From: Neobacillus ginsengisoli
GTDB lineage: Bacteria > Bacillota > Bacilli > Bacillales_B > DSM-18226
DNA: 64,000 nucleotides
Assembly: GCF_030813055.1 (NCBI RefSeq)
Contig: NZ_JAUSTW010000007.1
Span: 248,001 to 312,000 of the forward strand
Reading direction: 5' to 3'
The translations under genes and the position numbers were made by a program. Below are positions 25,643-35,143 of the stretch, one piece after another. Positions within the stretch are counted from its first letter, which is position 1. Each line of letters starts with the position of its first letter. Below the pieces are notes generated by a model. It was not told where the DNA came from, did no database searches, and saw only the letters and a program-made list of their open reading frames with translations.

Positions 25643-26099
25643 GATTAATCCGATAAGCCCGATAAATCTGTTCCACAAGGATCAGCTTTATGAGCTGATG
25701 GGGGAAGGTCATTTTTGAAAAAGACAATTGTTCATTCGACCTTTTCAATACTTCCTCACTCAACCCTAATGATCCACCAATGATGAAGGCAATTTTGCTT
25801 TTTCCGTATGTAGCTAATTTATCCAATGTATTGGCAAGTTCTTCTGACGATTGCATTTTCCCGTTTATCGCTAAAGCAATCACATATGTGTCTTGGCTAA
25901 TCTTTGCTAAGATCCGTTCACCTTCTTTTTGCTTTACCTGCAGCATTTCCAGCTCGCTTAATTCTTCAGGGGCCTTTTCATCTGCAACCTCGGTAATCTC
26001 CACCTTTGCATAGGCCGATAACCGCTTTAAATATTCATCAATACCGAGCCTCAAATATTTCTCTTTTAATTTGCCGACCGTTACAATCGAGATATTCAC
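25620..26099 (-). CDS. rlmH: 23S rRNA (pseudouridine1915-N3)-methyltransferase RlmH
   Basis: A 159-residue SPOUT-class methyltransferase that methylates pseudouridine 1915 in helix 69 of 23S rRNA on 70S ribosomes. The family start [16 protein letters not shown], the knot segment [14 protein letters not shown] and the C-terminal [14 protein letters not shown] are all present, and 159 residues is the standard length. The start is GTG 26099 with AAGGG nine bases upstream; the TTG at 26108 would be too close. Its 3' end is the boundary of the glycan-gene island, and the gene itself is intact. Confidence 0.96.
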   Translation of the reverse strand: MNISIVTVGKLKEKYLRLGIDEYLKRLSAYAKVEITEVADEKAPEELSELEMLQVKQKEGERILAKISQDTYVIALAINGKMQSSEELANTLDKLATYGKSKIAFIIGGSLGLSEEVLKRSNEQLSFSKMTFPHQLIKLILVEQIYRAYRINRGEPYHK

Positions 26100-26260
26100 A
26101 ATCCACAACCCTTTTCAAAATGATTACAAACAGCTTACAAACAAGATATCCACAGAAGTTATCCACATGTCCACAATTTTTATCCACATCTTGTATGGGA
26201 TCACTCGTTCGCCACAACATATGTAGCCATATTTCGACAATATTCACAGGTTGTTGATAA
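26100..26260. promoter_or_regulatory. DnaA-box cluster upstream of rlmH
   Basis: Perfect TTATCCACA at 26159-26167 and 26180-26188, near matches ATATCCACA at 26146 and ATCCACAACC at 26101, plus related TTGTTGATAAGTTATCCCCA near 26250. A DnaA-box cluster at yydA (rlmH) is known in B. subtilis as one of several outside oriC. Confidence 0.7.
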
Positions 26261-26359
26261 GTTATCCCCAGGAATTTTTGTTAATAACGGAAATGTTTCA
26301 TATTCATCCACAATCGTATCTAAAGCAATATCCACATGTTCCTCACAGCAATAAATCAT
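26201..26359 (-). CDS. Small CxxH/CxxC-type protein
   Basis: A 52-residue protein with two possible zinc-binding pairs, IYCCEEH at the start and CEYC near residue 42, as in the CxxH/CxxC (BA_5709-type) small protein family found next to rlmH in Bacillus. AAGGTG nine bases before ATG 26359 supports this start. It lies between htrC and rlmH in the same direction, with DnaA boxes in the following gap. Function unknown. Confidence 0.75.
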   Translation of the reverse strand: MIYCCEEHVDIALDTIVDEYETFPLLTKIPGDNLSTTCEYCRNMATYVVANE

Positions 26360-26463
26360 TTTCCACTTCACCTTCCGAACTAAATAATTTTCCATTAGCT
26401 TTATTTTATACTTTTCATTCTGCTACCATACAAAAGCAAGATTCCTCAATCATATTACCATAG

Positions 26464-26497
26464 AAAAAAGCAGGAACGTCACATTCCTGCTTTTTTC
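26464..26497. terminator. Terminator after the HtrA-like protease
   Basis: AAAAAAGCAGGAA / TTCCTGCTTTTTT, symmetrical with T-runs both ways. Confidence 0.88.
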
Positions 26498-27736
26498 CTA
26501 TTTTTGCGAAGAAGTATCCGCAACTAGTTTTAAGGTTGTTTCTTGTAATTTTCCTGCCCGGTAAAACTTTACCTTCATAGTTTCGCCAATTTTCTTCTTC
26601 TGATACAGATGCTTCCGAAGATCGATGACATCATTTATTTTTTCTCCATCCAATTCAACTATCACATCCAGCTCTTTCAAACCTGCCTGAGAGGCCGGCG
26701 AGTTTGGCACTACCTGACGAAGAGCTACTCCATAGGTGACATTTCCGGGAAGTTTAAGAGCTTCTTGCTGATAGTAAGCAGGAATTTCCGAAACTGATTT
26801 CAAATCGACTCCCATATATGGGCGCTTTACACTTCCATAATGCTCAAGGTCGTTAATAATTGGCTTTGCCGAATTAATTGGAATCGATAAGCCAATTCCT
26901 TCAACCGACTGTTCGGAAATTTTCATCGAATTAATCCCGACGACTTGACCAGCAATATTGAGTAACGCACCGCCACTGTTACCGGGATTAATGGCAGCAT
27001 CTGTTTGCAAAACCTCTGCTTGCCAATCCACCACACCATCTCCATTAATGTCTACCGGAATCGTCCGATTGAGCCCTGATATAATTCCCTCAGTTACCGA
27101 GCCAGAGAAGGTCGGACCAAGTGGATTTCCAATTGCAATCACCGGTTCCCCTAATTTTAAGGCATCAGAATTACCGAATTCTGCAACCTCTTTCACTTTG
27201 CTTCCGTCAATTTCTAACACAGCTAAATCGGTCCAGATATCAGTTCCAAGAAGTTTTGCCGGAATCTTTGTCCCATCGTTAAGGCTTACTTCTAGTTTAG
27301 TCGCACCTTCCACAACATGATTATTGGTGACAATAAACGCATTATTTCCTTCTTTTTTGTATATAACACCAGAGCCCGTCCCTGCAGCCTGGTCGGAGCT
27401 TTTTCCACTGTCAGACCAAAAATTTGTTGATTGGATATTGGTGATTCCAACTACGGCACCACCGGTTTTTTCAACAGCTTTCGTGGTATCAGTGCTAACC
27501 TTAACTGAAACCTGTTCAGTGTTGATCCCTTGATTATTATTATTCGTTTCTGTACCAAGATTTTGGCCCGTTTGAATTTTATACGGAAGTAATCCTTGGT
27601 TAGACAATGTTGGAATGGCAAGAACAACTACTAGTGCACCAATAATTGCACCCGCTAAACTAGAAATAAAATACCTGCCTTTGCTTCCTTTCTGTTCCTT
27701 ATAGCGCCCCTGTGAATGATCATCATAATAACCCAC
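26498..27736 (-). CDS. htrC: Membrane-anchored HtrA-type serine protease (HtrC/YyxA)
   Basis: A 412-residue DegP/HtrA protease that degrades or refolds damaged exported proteins. One N-terminal membrane segment (about 24-43, FISSLAGAIIGALVVVLAIP) anchors it facing outward. The trypsin-like domain has TNNHVVEG (His), TDLAVLEID (Asp) and GNSGGALLN (nucleophile Ser), all intact, and a C-terminal PDZ domain (about 310-400, NSPASQAGLKELDVIVELDG). Its place downstream of walJ is the standard one for yyxA/htrC. A separate terminator before it suggests its own promoter. Confidence 0.93.
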   Translation of the reverse strand: MGYYDDHSQGRYKEQKGSKGRYFISSLAGAIIGALVVVLAIPTLSNQGLLPYKIQTGQNLGTETNNNNQGINTEQVSVKVSTDTTKAVEKTGGAVVGITNIQSTNFWSDSGKSSDQAAGTGSGVIYKKEGNNAFIVTNNHVVEGATKLEVSLNDGTKIPAKLLGTDIWTDLAVLEIDGSKVKEVAEFGNSDALKLGEPVIAIGNPLGPTFSGSVTEGIISGLNRTIPVDINGDGVVDWQAEVLQTDAAINPGNSGGALLNIAGQVVGINSMKISEQSVEGIGLSIPINSAKPIINDLEHYGSVKRPYMGVDLKSVSEIPAYYQQEALKLPGNVTYGVALRQVVPNSPASQAGLKELDVIVELDGEKINDVIDLRKHLYQKKKIGETMKVKFYRAGKLQETTLKLVADTSSQK

Positions 27737-27848
27737 TTTACACCATTCCTCTCTTTCGAAAAGATTGCTAATTACTATTTTGGCTTATAAAAACAATTAT
27801 ACTCCTTGATATAAAAATTTATAAAATTCTTCCAATTTTTTTCATTAT

Positions 27849-27891
27849 AAATAAAGAGTGAGGAGGCTTAACAGCTTCTTCACTCTTTATT
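27849..27891. terminator. Terminator of the wal operon
   Basis: AATAAAGAGTGA / TTCACTCTTTATT hairpin, 30 bp after the walJ stop. Confidence 0.8.
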
Positions 27892-27921
27892 CCCGGATTA
27901 TTTCATTGTATACATGAATCT

Positions 27922-28716
27922 CTATACTGCGGTCAATATCGTCGGTATTTTCGGATCTGTATCGTAAAGCTCAAACTGTTCGCCAACAATTAAACCTTGG
28001 CTTTGCAGTGTTTGTGTTACTGACATTCGCGCCAAGTCTTTCATATTATTATCAAGGCTTAAATGGGCAAGGTAGACCCTCTTGGTGTTGTCGCCGATTA
28101 CTTCACTCATGGCAATTGCTGCATCTTCATTGGATACATGCCCGACATCACTAAGGATTCTTCGCTTGATGTTCCATGGATACCTGCCCATTCTCAGCAT
28201 CTGGACATCATGGTTCGATTCAAAAATATAAGCCTCGGCATTGGAGATAATCCCTTTCATTCTGTCGCTGACATACCCTGTGTCTGTGATCAAAACCAGC
28301 TTCTTCCCGCCATCATGAAAAACGTAAAACATAGGTTCAGCCGCATCATGTGATACCCCAAACGATTCAATGTCCGTTGCTCCGAAGCTTTTTACCGTTT
28401 CCATATTAAAAATAAACTTTTGGTCAAGAGGTATTTCACCGACTAGGCCATCCATGGCGCGCCATGTCAATTCATTCGCATAAACAGGCAATTTATATTT
28501 GCGTGCCAGCACTCCAATTCCTTTAATATGATCACTGTGCTCGTGAGTGACGAATATACCGGTAAGCTTACTAATATCACGGTCAATTTGTGCGAAAAGG
28601 GCTTCCATTTGCTTCCCGCTAAACCCCGCATCTACGAGAAATGAATGTTCATCAGACTCCACATAAAGGGCATTCCCCGTACTGCCGCTTGCTAAGACGC
28701 TGTAACTTAATGACAT
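27922..28716 (-). CDS. walJ: Metallo-beta-lactamase-fold protein WalJ (YycJ)
   Basis: A 264-residue MBL-fold hydrolase with the metal motif [10 protein letters not shown] (HxHxDH, about 57-65), further ligands in GVSHDAAEP and GHVSNEDA, and LSLDNN at the C-terminal side. It is related to nucleases and has been linked to DNA repair and to coordination of wall metabolism with replication in Firmicutes. It is last in the walRKHIJ operon, 6 bp after walI. Confidence 0.93.
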   Translation of the reverse strand: MSLSYSVLASGSTGNALYVESDEHSFLVDAGFSGKQMEALFAQIDRDISKLTGIFVTHEHSDHIKGIGVLARKYKLPVYANELTWRAMDGLVGEIPLDQKFIFNMETVKSFGATDIESFGVSHDAAEPMFYVFHDGGKKLVLITDTGYVSDRMKGIISNAEAYIFESNHDVQMLRMGRYPWNIKRRILSDVGHVSNEDAAIAMSEVIGDNTKRVYLAHLSLDNNMKDLARMSVTQTLQSQGLIVGEQFELYDTDPKIPTILTAV

Positions 28717-28722
28717 ACTATT

Positions 28723-29517
28723 TCACTCCACTGACTTTTTTTCATCGCTATTAAATTGAATAATCTGCCCCTCAAACGCATTAACAAAGAGACTGTCTTT
28801 ATCATCCACCACAAATCGCCATGTCGGTGCTAAAACCTGTGAGGCTGCAAGCTGGATTATGGTCGAATACCCGAGCTCAATTTTTGTAATTTTGCTTTTA
28901 GGCTTCAGCAAGCCCTTTTGATGCAATGTTTCAATTGCCTTTAATGGCGGGAGTATTTCCTCTTTTGCCGTAAGTTTGTCAATCTCTTCAAGATAGGTTT
29001 GTTCATAGGAAACAATTTGATTATCTGAATTAATCTTGAAGGTGATCATCCCATTAATATTTTCATAAAATGGATAATTATCATTTTCTTGAAAATAAGT
29101 AATGGTATTCAATTTGTTGCTTTTCTCCCAAAATTGATAATGATCACCGTAAAGAAGGTTGTCCTTTATAAAGGATGAAAGGTCCGAAGGCTCAAATTTT
29201 GAGCTAATTTGCACTGGTTTTTCTAATACGGACTCAATCGTCGTTCCATCCTTTACAGTAGCCATTTGTCCCTTTAGTTTAGCGATATCACCTTTATTGA
29301 ACATTTTTGGTTTTGCGCTTAAATATTGATCTTTAATCACAGCTTTAGGAAGGTCTACATACTGAATTTCATCAGCTTTTAGTTTTTCTTCGACAGAGGC
29401 CTCCGTAATCACTTCATACTTATTGGCATCACGGTTTTTCAAAAATTGGTATAAGAGATAAACATCCAGAATTAAAAAGGTTATGATAAATATCGTTTTA
29501 ATTTTACTCCAATCCAT
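28723..29517 (-). CDS. walI: WalK regulator WalI (YycI)
   Basis: A 264-residue protein with one N-terminal membrane helix (KTIFIITFLILDVYLLYQFL) and a large extracytoplasmic YycI domain. With WalH it binds and restrains the histidine kinase WalK at the membrane. It overlaps walH by 14 bp, so the two are likely translated together. Divergent in sequence as usual for this family; identity rests on position, topology and length. Confidence 0.92.
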   Translation of the reverse strand: MDWSKIKTIFIITFLILDVYLLYQFLKNRDANKYEVITEASVEEKLKADEIQYVDLPKAVIKDQYLSAKPKMFNKGDIAKLKGQMATVKDGTTIESVLEKPVQISSKFEPSDLSSFIKDNLLYGDHYQFWEKSNKLNTITYFQENDNYPFYENINGMITFKINSDNQIVSYEQTYLEEIDKLTAKEEILPPLKAIETLHQKGLLKPKSKITKIELGYSTIIQLAASQVLAPTWRFVVDDKDSLFVNAFEGQIIQFNSDEKKSVE

Positions 29518-30826
29518 GTTTTAATCCTCCCAGGTCATCCATTGAAAGCTGCCCCCATGTTTTATCATAGCGGTAATACCAGGCAGGTTCTAAGAGGATT
29601 AATTTCTTTTCTTCTGAATCTCTTCCCATTTGATAGCCCAAAACCAGGTCCTCAAGGAGTTCGGGCCTAAAATTCTTACGGCCTTGCAGTAACTTCAGTA
29701 CATCATGACCGGAGGGAAGGGTCATCTTTTGCATTTCCGTCCTTAATGGAAGCTCCAATGAAATATTTGGCCGGACATATTTATTAATTTCGTCCTTGCC
29801 CCAAACCTCTGTGATTTCCGAAAGGCCTGTTTCATTAAATACTGGAAATCCATCAATACTGTATAGTCTGAAGGTTACAGAGCCGTTCGTTTCATTTTTA
29901 GAAACGTAATGATAAGAGTCTGACCATCCGCCATGCTCATTGACAAAATCAATACTTCGCTTTAACAGCTCATAAGGTTTTTCAATATAATCATTCTCTG
30001 CAGTCGGATTAACATAAATCAGCATATTGCTGCTGTTATTCACGGTCATTTTACTTGAACCGTTTGTGTACTCTTCCCCTTGCTGGATAAAGCTTTTTTG
30101 AACAAAGCTCGGGTCGCTGAATAGGGCATCTTTGAAATCATCCGATGGCAGTGTAACCGGCAAATATTTATACTCCATCATATCCGTTTCCTTCTCAGGT
30201 AAAAAAATCGTTCGCTTATCGCTTAAATTATAAGCAAAGTAGCGTGGAAACCGTTCTGCATTTTTATAAAAGTTATGATTAAAATTACTGAGATAGGCAG
30301 GCGATATATGACTTATATAAACCTGCTGATTGACAGAGGAAACAAAATATACAATTCCGTTTTCTTTGTCAGAATTCTCAACATTGATGATAATCCGATC
30401 AAAATTAAAAGAAGGGATCTTTTTTTCCTTGAAATTTAGAACGTTCCGATATAATTCAATCGGTACCTCACCGGGAAAGGCAATTTCAGTGTTGCCATTT
30501 CCTTGAGTCAATTCTTTAAAATTGCTGACTTTATCGGTGTAATTTTTGACATCGTAGAAAGACCATAAGCTTAATTCTTTAATGATCTTTTCAATATCCG
30601 TGTTACTGTTGGTCCCGTAATGTGCACCCTTAATATGGTAGAGAATCTGATCGGGTGTGACAATTTTTTGTACTTCTTGTTTTTCACTTACATTGACCTC
30701 TGCTACATAATTACTGTTTTGCATCGTTTCATAATTGGGCTGATACGTCCAAAGGTTCCAAGTCAACACAATACTCACCAACACGAGTATCCCTAAAATA
30801 GCTGATTTTATTTTTTCGTATCTCAT
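29504..30826 (-). CDS. walH: WalK regulator WalH (YycH)
   Basis: A 440-residue protein with an N-terminal membrane helix (KSAILGILVLVSIVLTWNLW) and a long extracytoplasmic YycH region. It works with WalI to control WalK. The start overlaps the end of walK by 4 bp; ATG 30826 is chosen over 30832 because GAGG is better spaced. Both starts give the same topology. Confidence 0.92.
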   Translation of the reverse strand: MRYEKIKSAILGILVLVSIVLTWNLWTYQPNYETMQNSNYVAEVNVSEKQEVQKIVTPDQILYHIKGAHYGTNSNTDIEKIIKELSLWSFYDVKNYTDKVSNFKELTQGNGNTEIAFPGEVPIELYRNVLNFKEKKIPSFNFDRIIINVENSDKENGIVYFVSSVNQQVYISHISPAYLSNFNHNFYKNAERFPRYFAYNLSDKRTIFLPEKETDMMEYKYLPVTLPSDDFKDALFSDPSFVQKSFIQQGEEYTNGSSKMTVNNSSNMLIYVNPTAENDYIEKPYELLKRSIDFVNEHGGWSDSYHYVSKNETNGSVTFRLYSIDGFPVFNETGLSEITEVWGKDEINKYVRPNISLELPLRTEMQKMTLPSGHDVLKLLQGRKNFRPELLEDLVLGYQMGRDSEEKKLILLEPAWYYRYDKTWGQLSMDDLGGLKHGLE

Positions 30827-32649
30827 GACCATTCATCCTCTTCAAATCGCTCATAAGGCAGTGAAAAGGAGATAACCGTCCCTTTTCCTTCTACACTCGT
30901 CGCCCATATCGCCCCGCCATGCGCATTCACCATTTCCTTCGCAATAGCCAGACCAAGCCCGGTTCCGCCCAATTTACGGGTCCTTGCTTTATCAACCCGA
31001 TAAAAACGGTCAAAAATCTTTCCGATATTTTCTTTTGGAATCCCCATCCCTTCATCGGAAATGCTGACAATGATTTTTTCCTCTTCTTCTTTAATAGAGA
31101 AGCTGACTTGTCCGCCTTCCGGTGAGTACTTGATGGCATTTGAAATAATATTATAAAGTACCTGAGTCATTTTATCTTCATCGATTTCAACAAAGATGGC
31201 ATGCTTTGGCAGCTGTCTTTTGAAGGTCACATTTGAATTCTTTGCCATTTCCAATCGATCAATAATTCGATCAAAGAAAACAACAAAATTCACCCACTCT
31301 TTATTAAGCCGATAATCCGTGCTGTCCATTTTCGAAAGCTGGAGCAGATCATTAACCATCCGAATCATTCTTTCGGTTTCCGTCTTGGTTACCTCTAAAA
31401 ATTTCGGGGCTATTTCTTCATCTTTCCAGGCTCCATCAGCAAGGGCCTCTAAGTAACTTCTCATTGAAGTTAACGGCGTTCTTAGCTCGTGTGATACATT
31501 GGCCACAAACTCTCTTCGCTCGGCATCGATTTTTTCCTGTTCGGTAATATCATGAAGAACAGCAATTAAGCCATTCACAAATCCGGTTTCTTTTTGAATA
31601 ACGGAAAAGTTAGCTCGGAGAATATAGCGTTTTGCTTTTGTACTGTAATCCAAGATTAAAGAATCATTTTCCTCTAGTAAGTCCTCAAAGGAATTGGTAT
31701 CACTTAACCCCAATAAAGAAACAATTGGCTGTGAGAGAACTGTTTCACGTGAAACATCCAGCATTTCTGCCGCAGGATCGTTAATTAAAATTACCCGGCC
31801 CTTTCGATCGGTCGCAATCACGCCATCCGTCATATAAGAGAGGACAGACGAAAGCTTTCTTCTTTCTCCTTCAGTCATTGCCTGCGCTTCCTGAAGCTTT
31901 TTCGTTAGATTGTTAAAGGTAATCGCTAATGTACCTATTTCATCATTGCCATACACTCTTACTTTACGTGAAAAATTCCCCTTTGCCATCGCCAGTGCCT
32001 GCTTTTTCATGTCCGCAATGGGTCTTGTAATGGTTTGGGCTAATAAAATACCCAGAACAGCGGTTATCGATAAGGCGATCGCTGTACCTGTTGCAAAAAT
32101 CCGATTAATCGTCTTCATTTGTTCGAAGACACTTTCTATTTTTGCGACAAGATAAATTGCGCCAATCACTTTTTTACCCGATTTAATCGGAGTGGAGAGG
32201 ACCCAAATTCGATGTCCTGTTCTCGGGTCAATTAAAATATTACTTTGGTCTTCTTCTAAGACCAAGGATTGTTTGATTCTAAGATCTGTAGTCCTTTGGC
32301 CTACCAGTCCTTGATTATTAGGATCCGACGTTCCAATAATCTTTAATGATCTGCCATCAATTACCCGAACTTCAGAAATGTCAACAGCTGAAAAGTCCCT
32401 AAGAATTTTCTTTACGTCTGCTTCAAGTGTCGGATCTTCAGTTGTCCGCTCTTTTTCCATCTCTTGAACAATATTATAAGCAAGCAAATTAACACGTGCT
32501 TTTAATGAAGTCTGGAAATTCGTCCTTAAGGTTTCTTCAAGCTGTTTGACAAAATACACTCCAATAATTTGCATGGCAACTAAAATAAGCAGGACATAGA
32601 TGATGACAAATTTAACGTGTATTGAACGAAAAAAACCGACTTTTCTCAT
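30823..32649 (-). CDS. walK: Cell wall sensor histidine kinase WalK
   Basis: A 608-residue essential kinase. It has two membrane helices (about 14-34 and 183-206) around an extracellular sensor domain, then HAMP, PAS (about 260-370), and the kinase core with phospho-acceptor His387 in NVSHELRTPLTSM and ATP-binding N and G boxes (NAIKYSPEGG, DEGMGIPKENIG, GGTGLGLAI). It phosphorylates WalR to control wall hydrolases. ATG 32649 is used; a TTG at 32652 is also possible. A perfect parS site is embedded in the coding sequence at Val-Ser-Arg-Glu-Thr, about residues 300-304. Confidence 0.96.
   Translation of the reverse strand: MRKVGFFRSIHVKFVIIYVLLILVAMQIIGVYFVKQLEETLRTNFQTSLKARVNLLAYNIVQEMEKERTTEDPTLEADVKKILRDFSAVDISEVRVIDGRSLKIIGTSDPNNQGLVGQRTTDLRIKQSLVLEEDQSNILIDPRTGHRIWVLSTPIKSGKKVIGAIYLVAKIESVFEQMKTINRIFATGTAIALSITAVLGILLAQTITRPIADMKKQALAMAKGNFSRKVRVYGNDEIGTLAITFNNLTKKLQEAQAMTEGERRKLSSVLSYMTDGVIATDRKGRVILINDPAAEMLDVSRETVLSQPIVSLLGLSDTNSFEDLLEENDSLILDYSTKAKRYILRANFSVIQKETGFVNGLIAVLHDITEQEKIDAERREFVANVSHELRTPLTSMRSYLEALADGAWKDEEIAPKFLEVTKTETERMIRMVNDLLQLSKMDSTDYRLNKEWVNFVVFFDRIIDRLEMAKNSNVTFKRQLPKHAIFVEIDEDKMTQVLYNIISNAIKYSPEGGQVSFSIKEEEEKIIVSISDEGMGIPKENIGKIFDRFYRVDKARTRKLGGTGLGLAIAKEMVNAHGGAIWATSVEGKGTVISFSLPYERFEEDEWS
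31741..31756. other. parS site (perfect)
   Basis: TGTTTCACGTGAAACA, identical to the Bacillus ParB/Spo0J site, inside walK. Confidence 0.95.
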
Positions 32650-32657
32650 CAAGGCAA

Positions 32658-33368
32658 TTACTCCTGATCAGGATTCCGCAAATAGTATCCCACACCTCTG
32701 CGAGTGACGATCCATGTTGGATGACTCGGGCTATCCTCAATTTTCTCCCGTAACCGCCTGACCGTGACATCGACCGTTCTTACATCACCGTAATAGTCGT
32801 AGCCCCAAACGGTTTGTAATAAGTGCTCCCTCGTCATGACCTGCCCAATATGTTTGGCCAAATAATAAAGCAGCTCGAACTCACGGTGAGTTAATTCTAT
32901 CGTTTCACCACGCTTTGAAACGACATAGGCATCAGGATGAATAACCAGGGAGCCTATTTCAATTTCATTCGTCTCCGTCTCAGCATCCGGTTGGGAAATG
33001 ATTTGCTGATGACGGCGTAAGTTTGCTTTAACCCGTGCAATTAATTCCCTTGTACTAAAAGGTTTCGTCACATAATCATCCGCGCCAAGTTCAAGGCCCA
33101 GCACCTTGTCAATTTCAGAATCTTTTGCCGTCAGCATAATAATTGGCATCTCGTATTTTTTACGGACTTCACGGCAAACTTCCATTCCGTCTCTTAGCGG
33201 AAGCATGATATCCAGGAGAACTAAGTCAGGCTGGATTTCTTCTACCATCGTTAGCGCCTCCATACCATCATAGGCGCAATAAACATCATAACCTTCCTTT
33301 TTTAAGTTAAACTGCAAAATATCCGCAATCGGCTTTTCATCATCGACAACAAGAATTTTCTTTTCCAT
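32658..33368 (-). CDS. walR: Cell wall response regulator WalR
   Basis: A 236-residue OmpR-family regulator: receiver domain 1-120 with phospho-acceptor Asp53 (VLLDIML) and Lys102-containing TKPF, and a winged-helix DNA-binding domain at about 130-233 ([23 protein letters not shown]). It governs peptidoglycan turnover genes and is essential in relatives. The YocH-like gene in this window is a likely regulon member. It is first in the operon, with walK 8 bp downstream. Confidence 0.97.
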   Translation of the reverse strand: MEKKILVVDDEKPIADILQFNLKKEGYDVYCAYDGMEALTMVEEIQPDLVLLDIMLPLRDGMEVCREVRKKYEMPIIMLTAKDSEIDKVLGLELGADDYVTKPFSTRELIARVKANLRRHQQIISQPDAETETNEIEIGSLVIHPDAYVVSKRGETIELTHREFELLYYLAKHIGQVMTREHLLQTVWGYDYYGDVRTVDVTVRRLREKIEDSPSHPTWIVTRRGVGYYLRNPDQE

Positions 33369-33525
33369 ACCTATTGCTCCTTTATATTAAAAATATCTAT
33401 TGATTCAAAAACGAATAACAGTCATACCTACTCTATTTTACTTTACCATTTTATGAGCTTTAATTCATCTATTAACAGCAGGTAGTAATTGTAAGAAGAG
33501 AGGGAGGCGCCTTTTTCCGACAAAT

Positions 33526-33559
33526 ATAAAAAGTCTCCAGCATTGACTAGAGACCTTTA
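33526..33559 (-). terminator. Terminator after the M23 fragment
   Basis: GTCTCTAG...CTGGAGAC with a minus-strand T-run. Confidence 0.75.
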
Positions 33560-34098
33560 TTTTTATTATTTGAGATAAGAAAGCGGTTTTGTAAGCCCCC
33601 GTTTTTATGCACTTCAAAGTGTAAATGTACTCCGGTTGCATCACCGGTTTGGCCCATAATTCCTATGCTCGAACCCTTTTCCACGGATTGACCGGCCCTT
33701 ACACTGATGGATGCTAAGTGACCATAAATAGTTTGGAAACCATTTTGATGGTCAATTACAATCATATTTCCATAACCGCCGTTATCCCAGCCTGCTGAAA
33801 CAACAATACCATTATCAGCAGCTTTAATTGTTGGATTACTTGGCCTGGCAATATCAATTCCCTTATGCATTTTTCCCCATCTGAATCCCATTGGGCTTGA
33901 AACATAGCCGCCTGCTGTCGGCCAGGCAAAGGTTCCCTCACCGCGTGAAGAAATAGCTCTGGTTCCGTTCACAATAATTTGATTTATGGACGGCACGAGA
34001 ACCTGCTCGCTGATTGCGTCCTTCATGACTGTTGTTCCGTTTTGTTCTGATATATGATAGGTAACATCCTTTGAACCATTTTGACCAACCTGTTTCAC
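33547..34098 (-). pseudogene. 5'-truncated M23 metallopeptidase with partial G5 domain
   Basis: About 183 residues. The first 45 are part of a G5 domain (DVTYHISEQNGTTVMKDAIS, then IIVNGTR), followed by an M23 peptidase domain with the metal ligands HKGIDIA and HLHFEVH. In related Bacillus genomes this position holds a longer exported LysM-G5-M23 protein. Here there is no signal peptide, no good ribosome site before GTG 34098, and an in-frame stop 6 codons further up, so the N-terminal half is lost. The catalytic part is intact but probably not exported. Confidence 0.65.
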
Positions 34099-34139
34099 CT
34101 TTGTCTCGCAAAATCTCTAAAACTAGTTCTTTATATCTA

Positions 34140-34447
34140 CGAAAGAATATTCCGGAATTTTAACTACTATACTTTAACATAATCTTTATTAAAAAATTTA
34201 TCAGTCGCTATAATGTAACAAAATTGTATAATAGCTGACATTTTTTGATGTTTATTAAAAAGATAACAGTTAAAATTTCATGCGGTTTTTTGAGGGAAGA
34301 TAGGTTCTAATACCTAAAAATAAGGATTTTTTAGAAGTTTAAGAGGAGTGACTTCATTTTACAAAATAGGACAAATTACGCGGTATATTTGCAAGTTACT
34401 GGATTCTTCATTACAAAGGCATTACATCGTTTGGAAAATAAAGGCAC
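34140..34447. other. Gene-free stretch before the tRNA cluster
   Basis: AT-rich DNA between the truncated peptidase and the tRNA terminator. No gene, RNA or repeat is recognised. Confidence 0.5.
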
Positions 34448-34482
34448 AAAAAAAGAAGCTTACATTCGGAAGCTTCTTTTTG
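34448..34482 (-). terminator. Terminator of the tRNA operon
   Basis: AAAGAAGCTTAC...GAAGCTTCTTTTT with T-runs on both strands, 4 bp after the tRNA-Phe gene. Confidence 0.85.
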
Positions 34483-34485
34483 GGA

Positions 34486-34558
34486 TGGCTCAGGACGGAA
34501 TCGAACCGCCGACACAAGGATTTTCAGTCCTTTGCTCTACCGACTGAGCTACTGAGCC
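34486..34558 (-). tRNA. tRNA-Phe (GAA)
   Basis: Cloverleaf read on the minus strand: GGCTCAG acceptor, D arm AGCTCAGTCGGTAGAGC, anticodon loop CTGAAAA, T arm GGTTCGATTCC, closing CTGAGCC-A. CCA is not encoded. Confidence 0.96.
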
Positions 34559-34565
34559 ACTTTTA

Positions 34566-34642
34566 TGGCGGTCCGGACGGGACTCGAACCCGCGACCTCC
34601 TGCGTGACAGGCAGGCATTCTAACCAACTGAACTACCGGACC
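34566..34642 (-). tRNA. tRNA-Asp (GTC)
   Basis: GGTCCGG acceptor, D arm AGTTCAGTTGGTTAGAAT, anticodon loop CTGTCAC, T arm GGTTCGAGTCC, closing CCGGACC-G with encoded CCA. Confidence 0.96.
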
Positions 34643-34714
34643 AGATATAAATAAATATGGCAGTCAGCAAGGAGACCGTCCTTGCCAGTCGCTTACTGAC
34701 CAGCCAAATGCCGA

Positions 34715-34786
34715 TGACCCCTACGGGATTCGAACCCGTGTTACCGCCGTGAAAGGGCGGTGTCTTAACCGCTTGACCAAGGGGCC
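34715..34786 (-). tRNA. tRNA-Glu (TTC)
   Basis: GGCCCCT acceptor, D arm GGTCAAGCGGTTAAGAC, anticodon loop CTTTCAC, T arm GGTTCGAATCC, closing AGGGGTC-A. The 3' CCA is not encoded. Confidence 0.96.
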
Positions 34787-34800
34787 ATACATTATTAAAA

Positions 34801-34876
34801 TGGTGAGCCATGAAGGACTCGAACCTTCGACCCTCTGATTAAAAGTCAGATGCTCTACCGACTGAGCTAATGGCTC
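34801..34876 (-). tRNA. tRNA-Lys (TTT)
   Basis: GAGCCAT acceptor, D arm AGCTCAGTCGGTAGAGC, anticodon loop CTTTTAA, T arm GGTTCGAGTCC, closing ATGGCTC-A with encoded CCA. Confidence 0.96.
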
Positions 34877-34986
34877 ATACTTATTATCGTACACAAATCT
34901 TTGTCAGATGCCCCCGCCTCAGTAAGCTTATTCAAGCTGCGGCTCGGCGTGTGCCCTGATGGTGATTCTTGGAAGCTTATTCGATC

Positions 34987-35013
34987 GTGCTCTACCAACT
35001 GAGCTAATGGCTC
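34987..35013 (-). pseudogene. tRNA-Lys 5' fragment
   Basis: On the minus strand GAGCCATTAGCTCAGTTGGT then AGAGCAC repeats the acceptor and D arm of the neighbouring tRNA-Lys with one change, then stops at the anticodon stem where unrelated DNA with two AAGCTTATTC repeats follows. Confidence 0.8.
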
Positions 35014-35105
35014 TCAAACTTATCTCGTTTGTGACGACGCTTTTTATAATATCACAGAAAATAAAAATTGCGCAATACTTTTTTAATAAAATTTTTCAAG
35101 AAATA

Positions 35106-35135
35106 TAAAAACCCTCCTGAAAGGAGGGCTTTATT
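35106..35135 (-). terminator. Terminator of purA
   Basis: AGCCCTCCTTTCAGGAGGGT hairpin with a T-run. Confidence 0.9.
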
Positions 35136-35143
35136 AGTAATGA

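Noticed and set aside
34348..34811. Frames running through the tRNA cluster on both strands
   Set aside because: They overlap four clear tRNA genes and a terminator.
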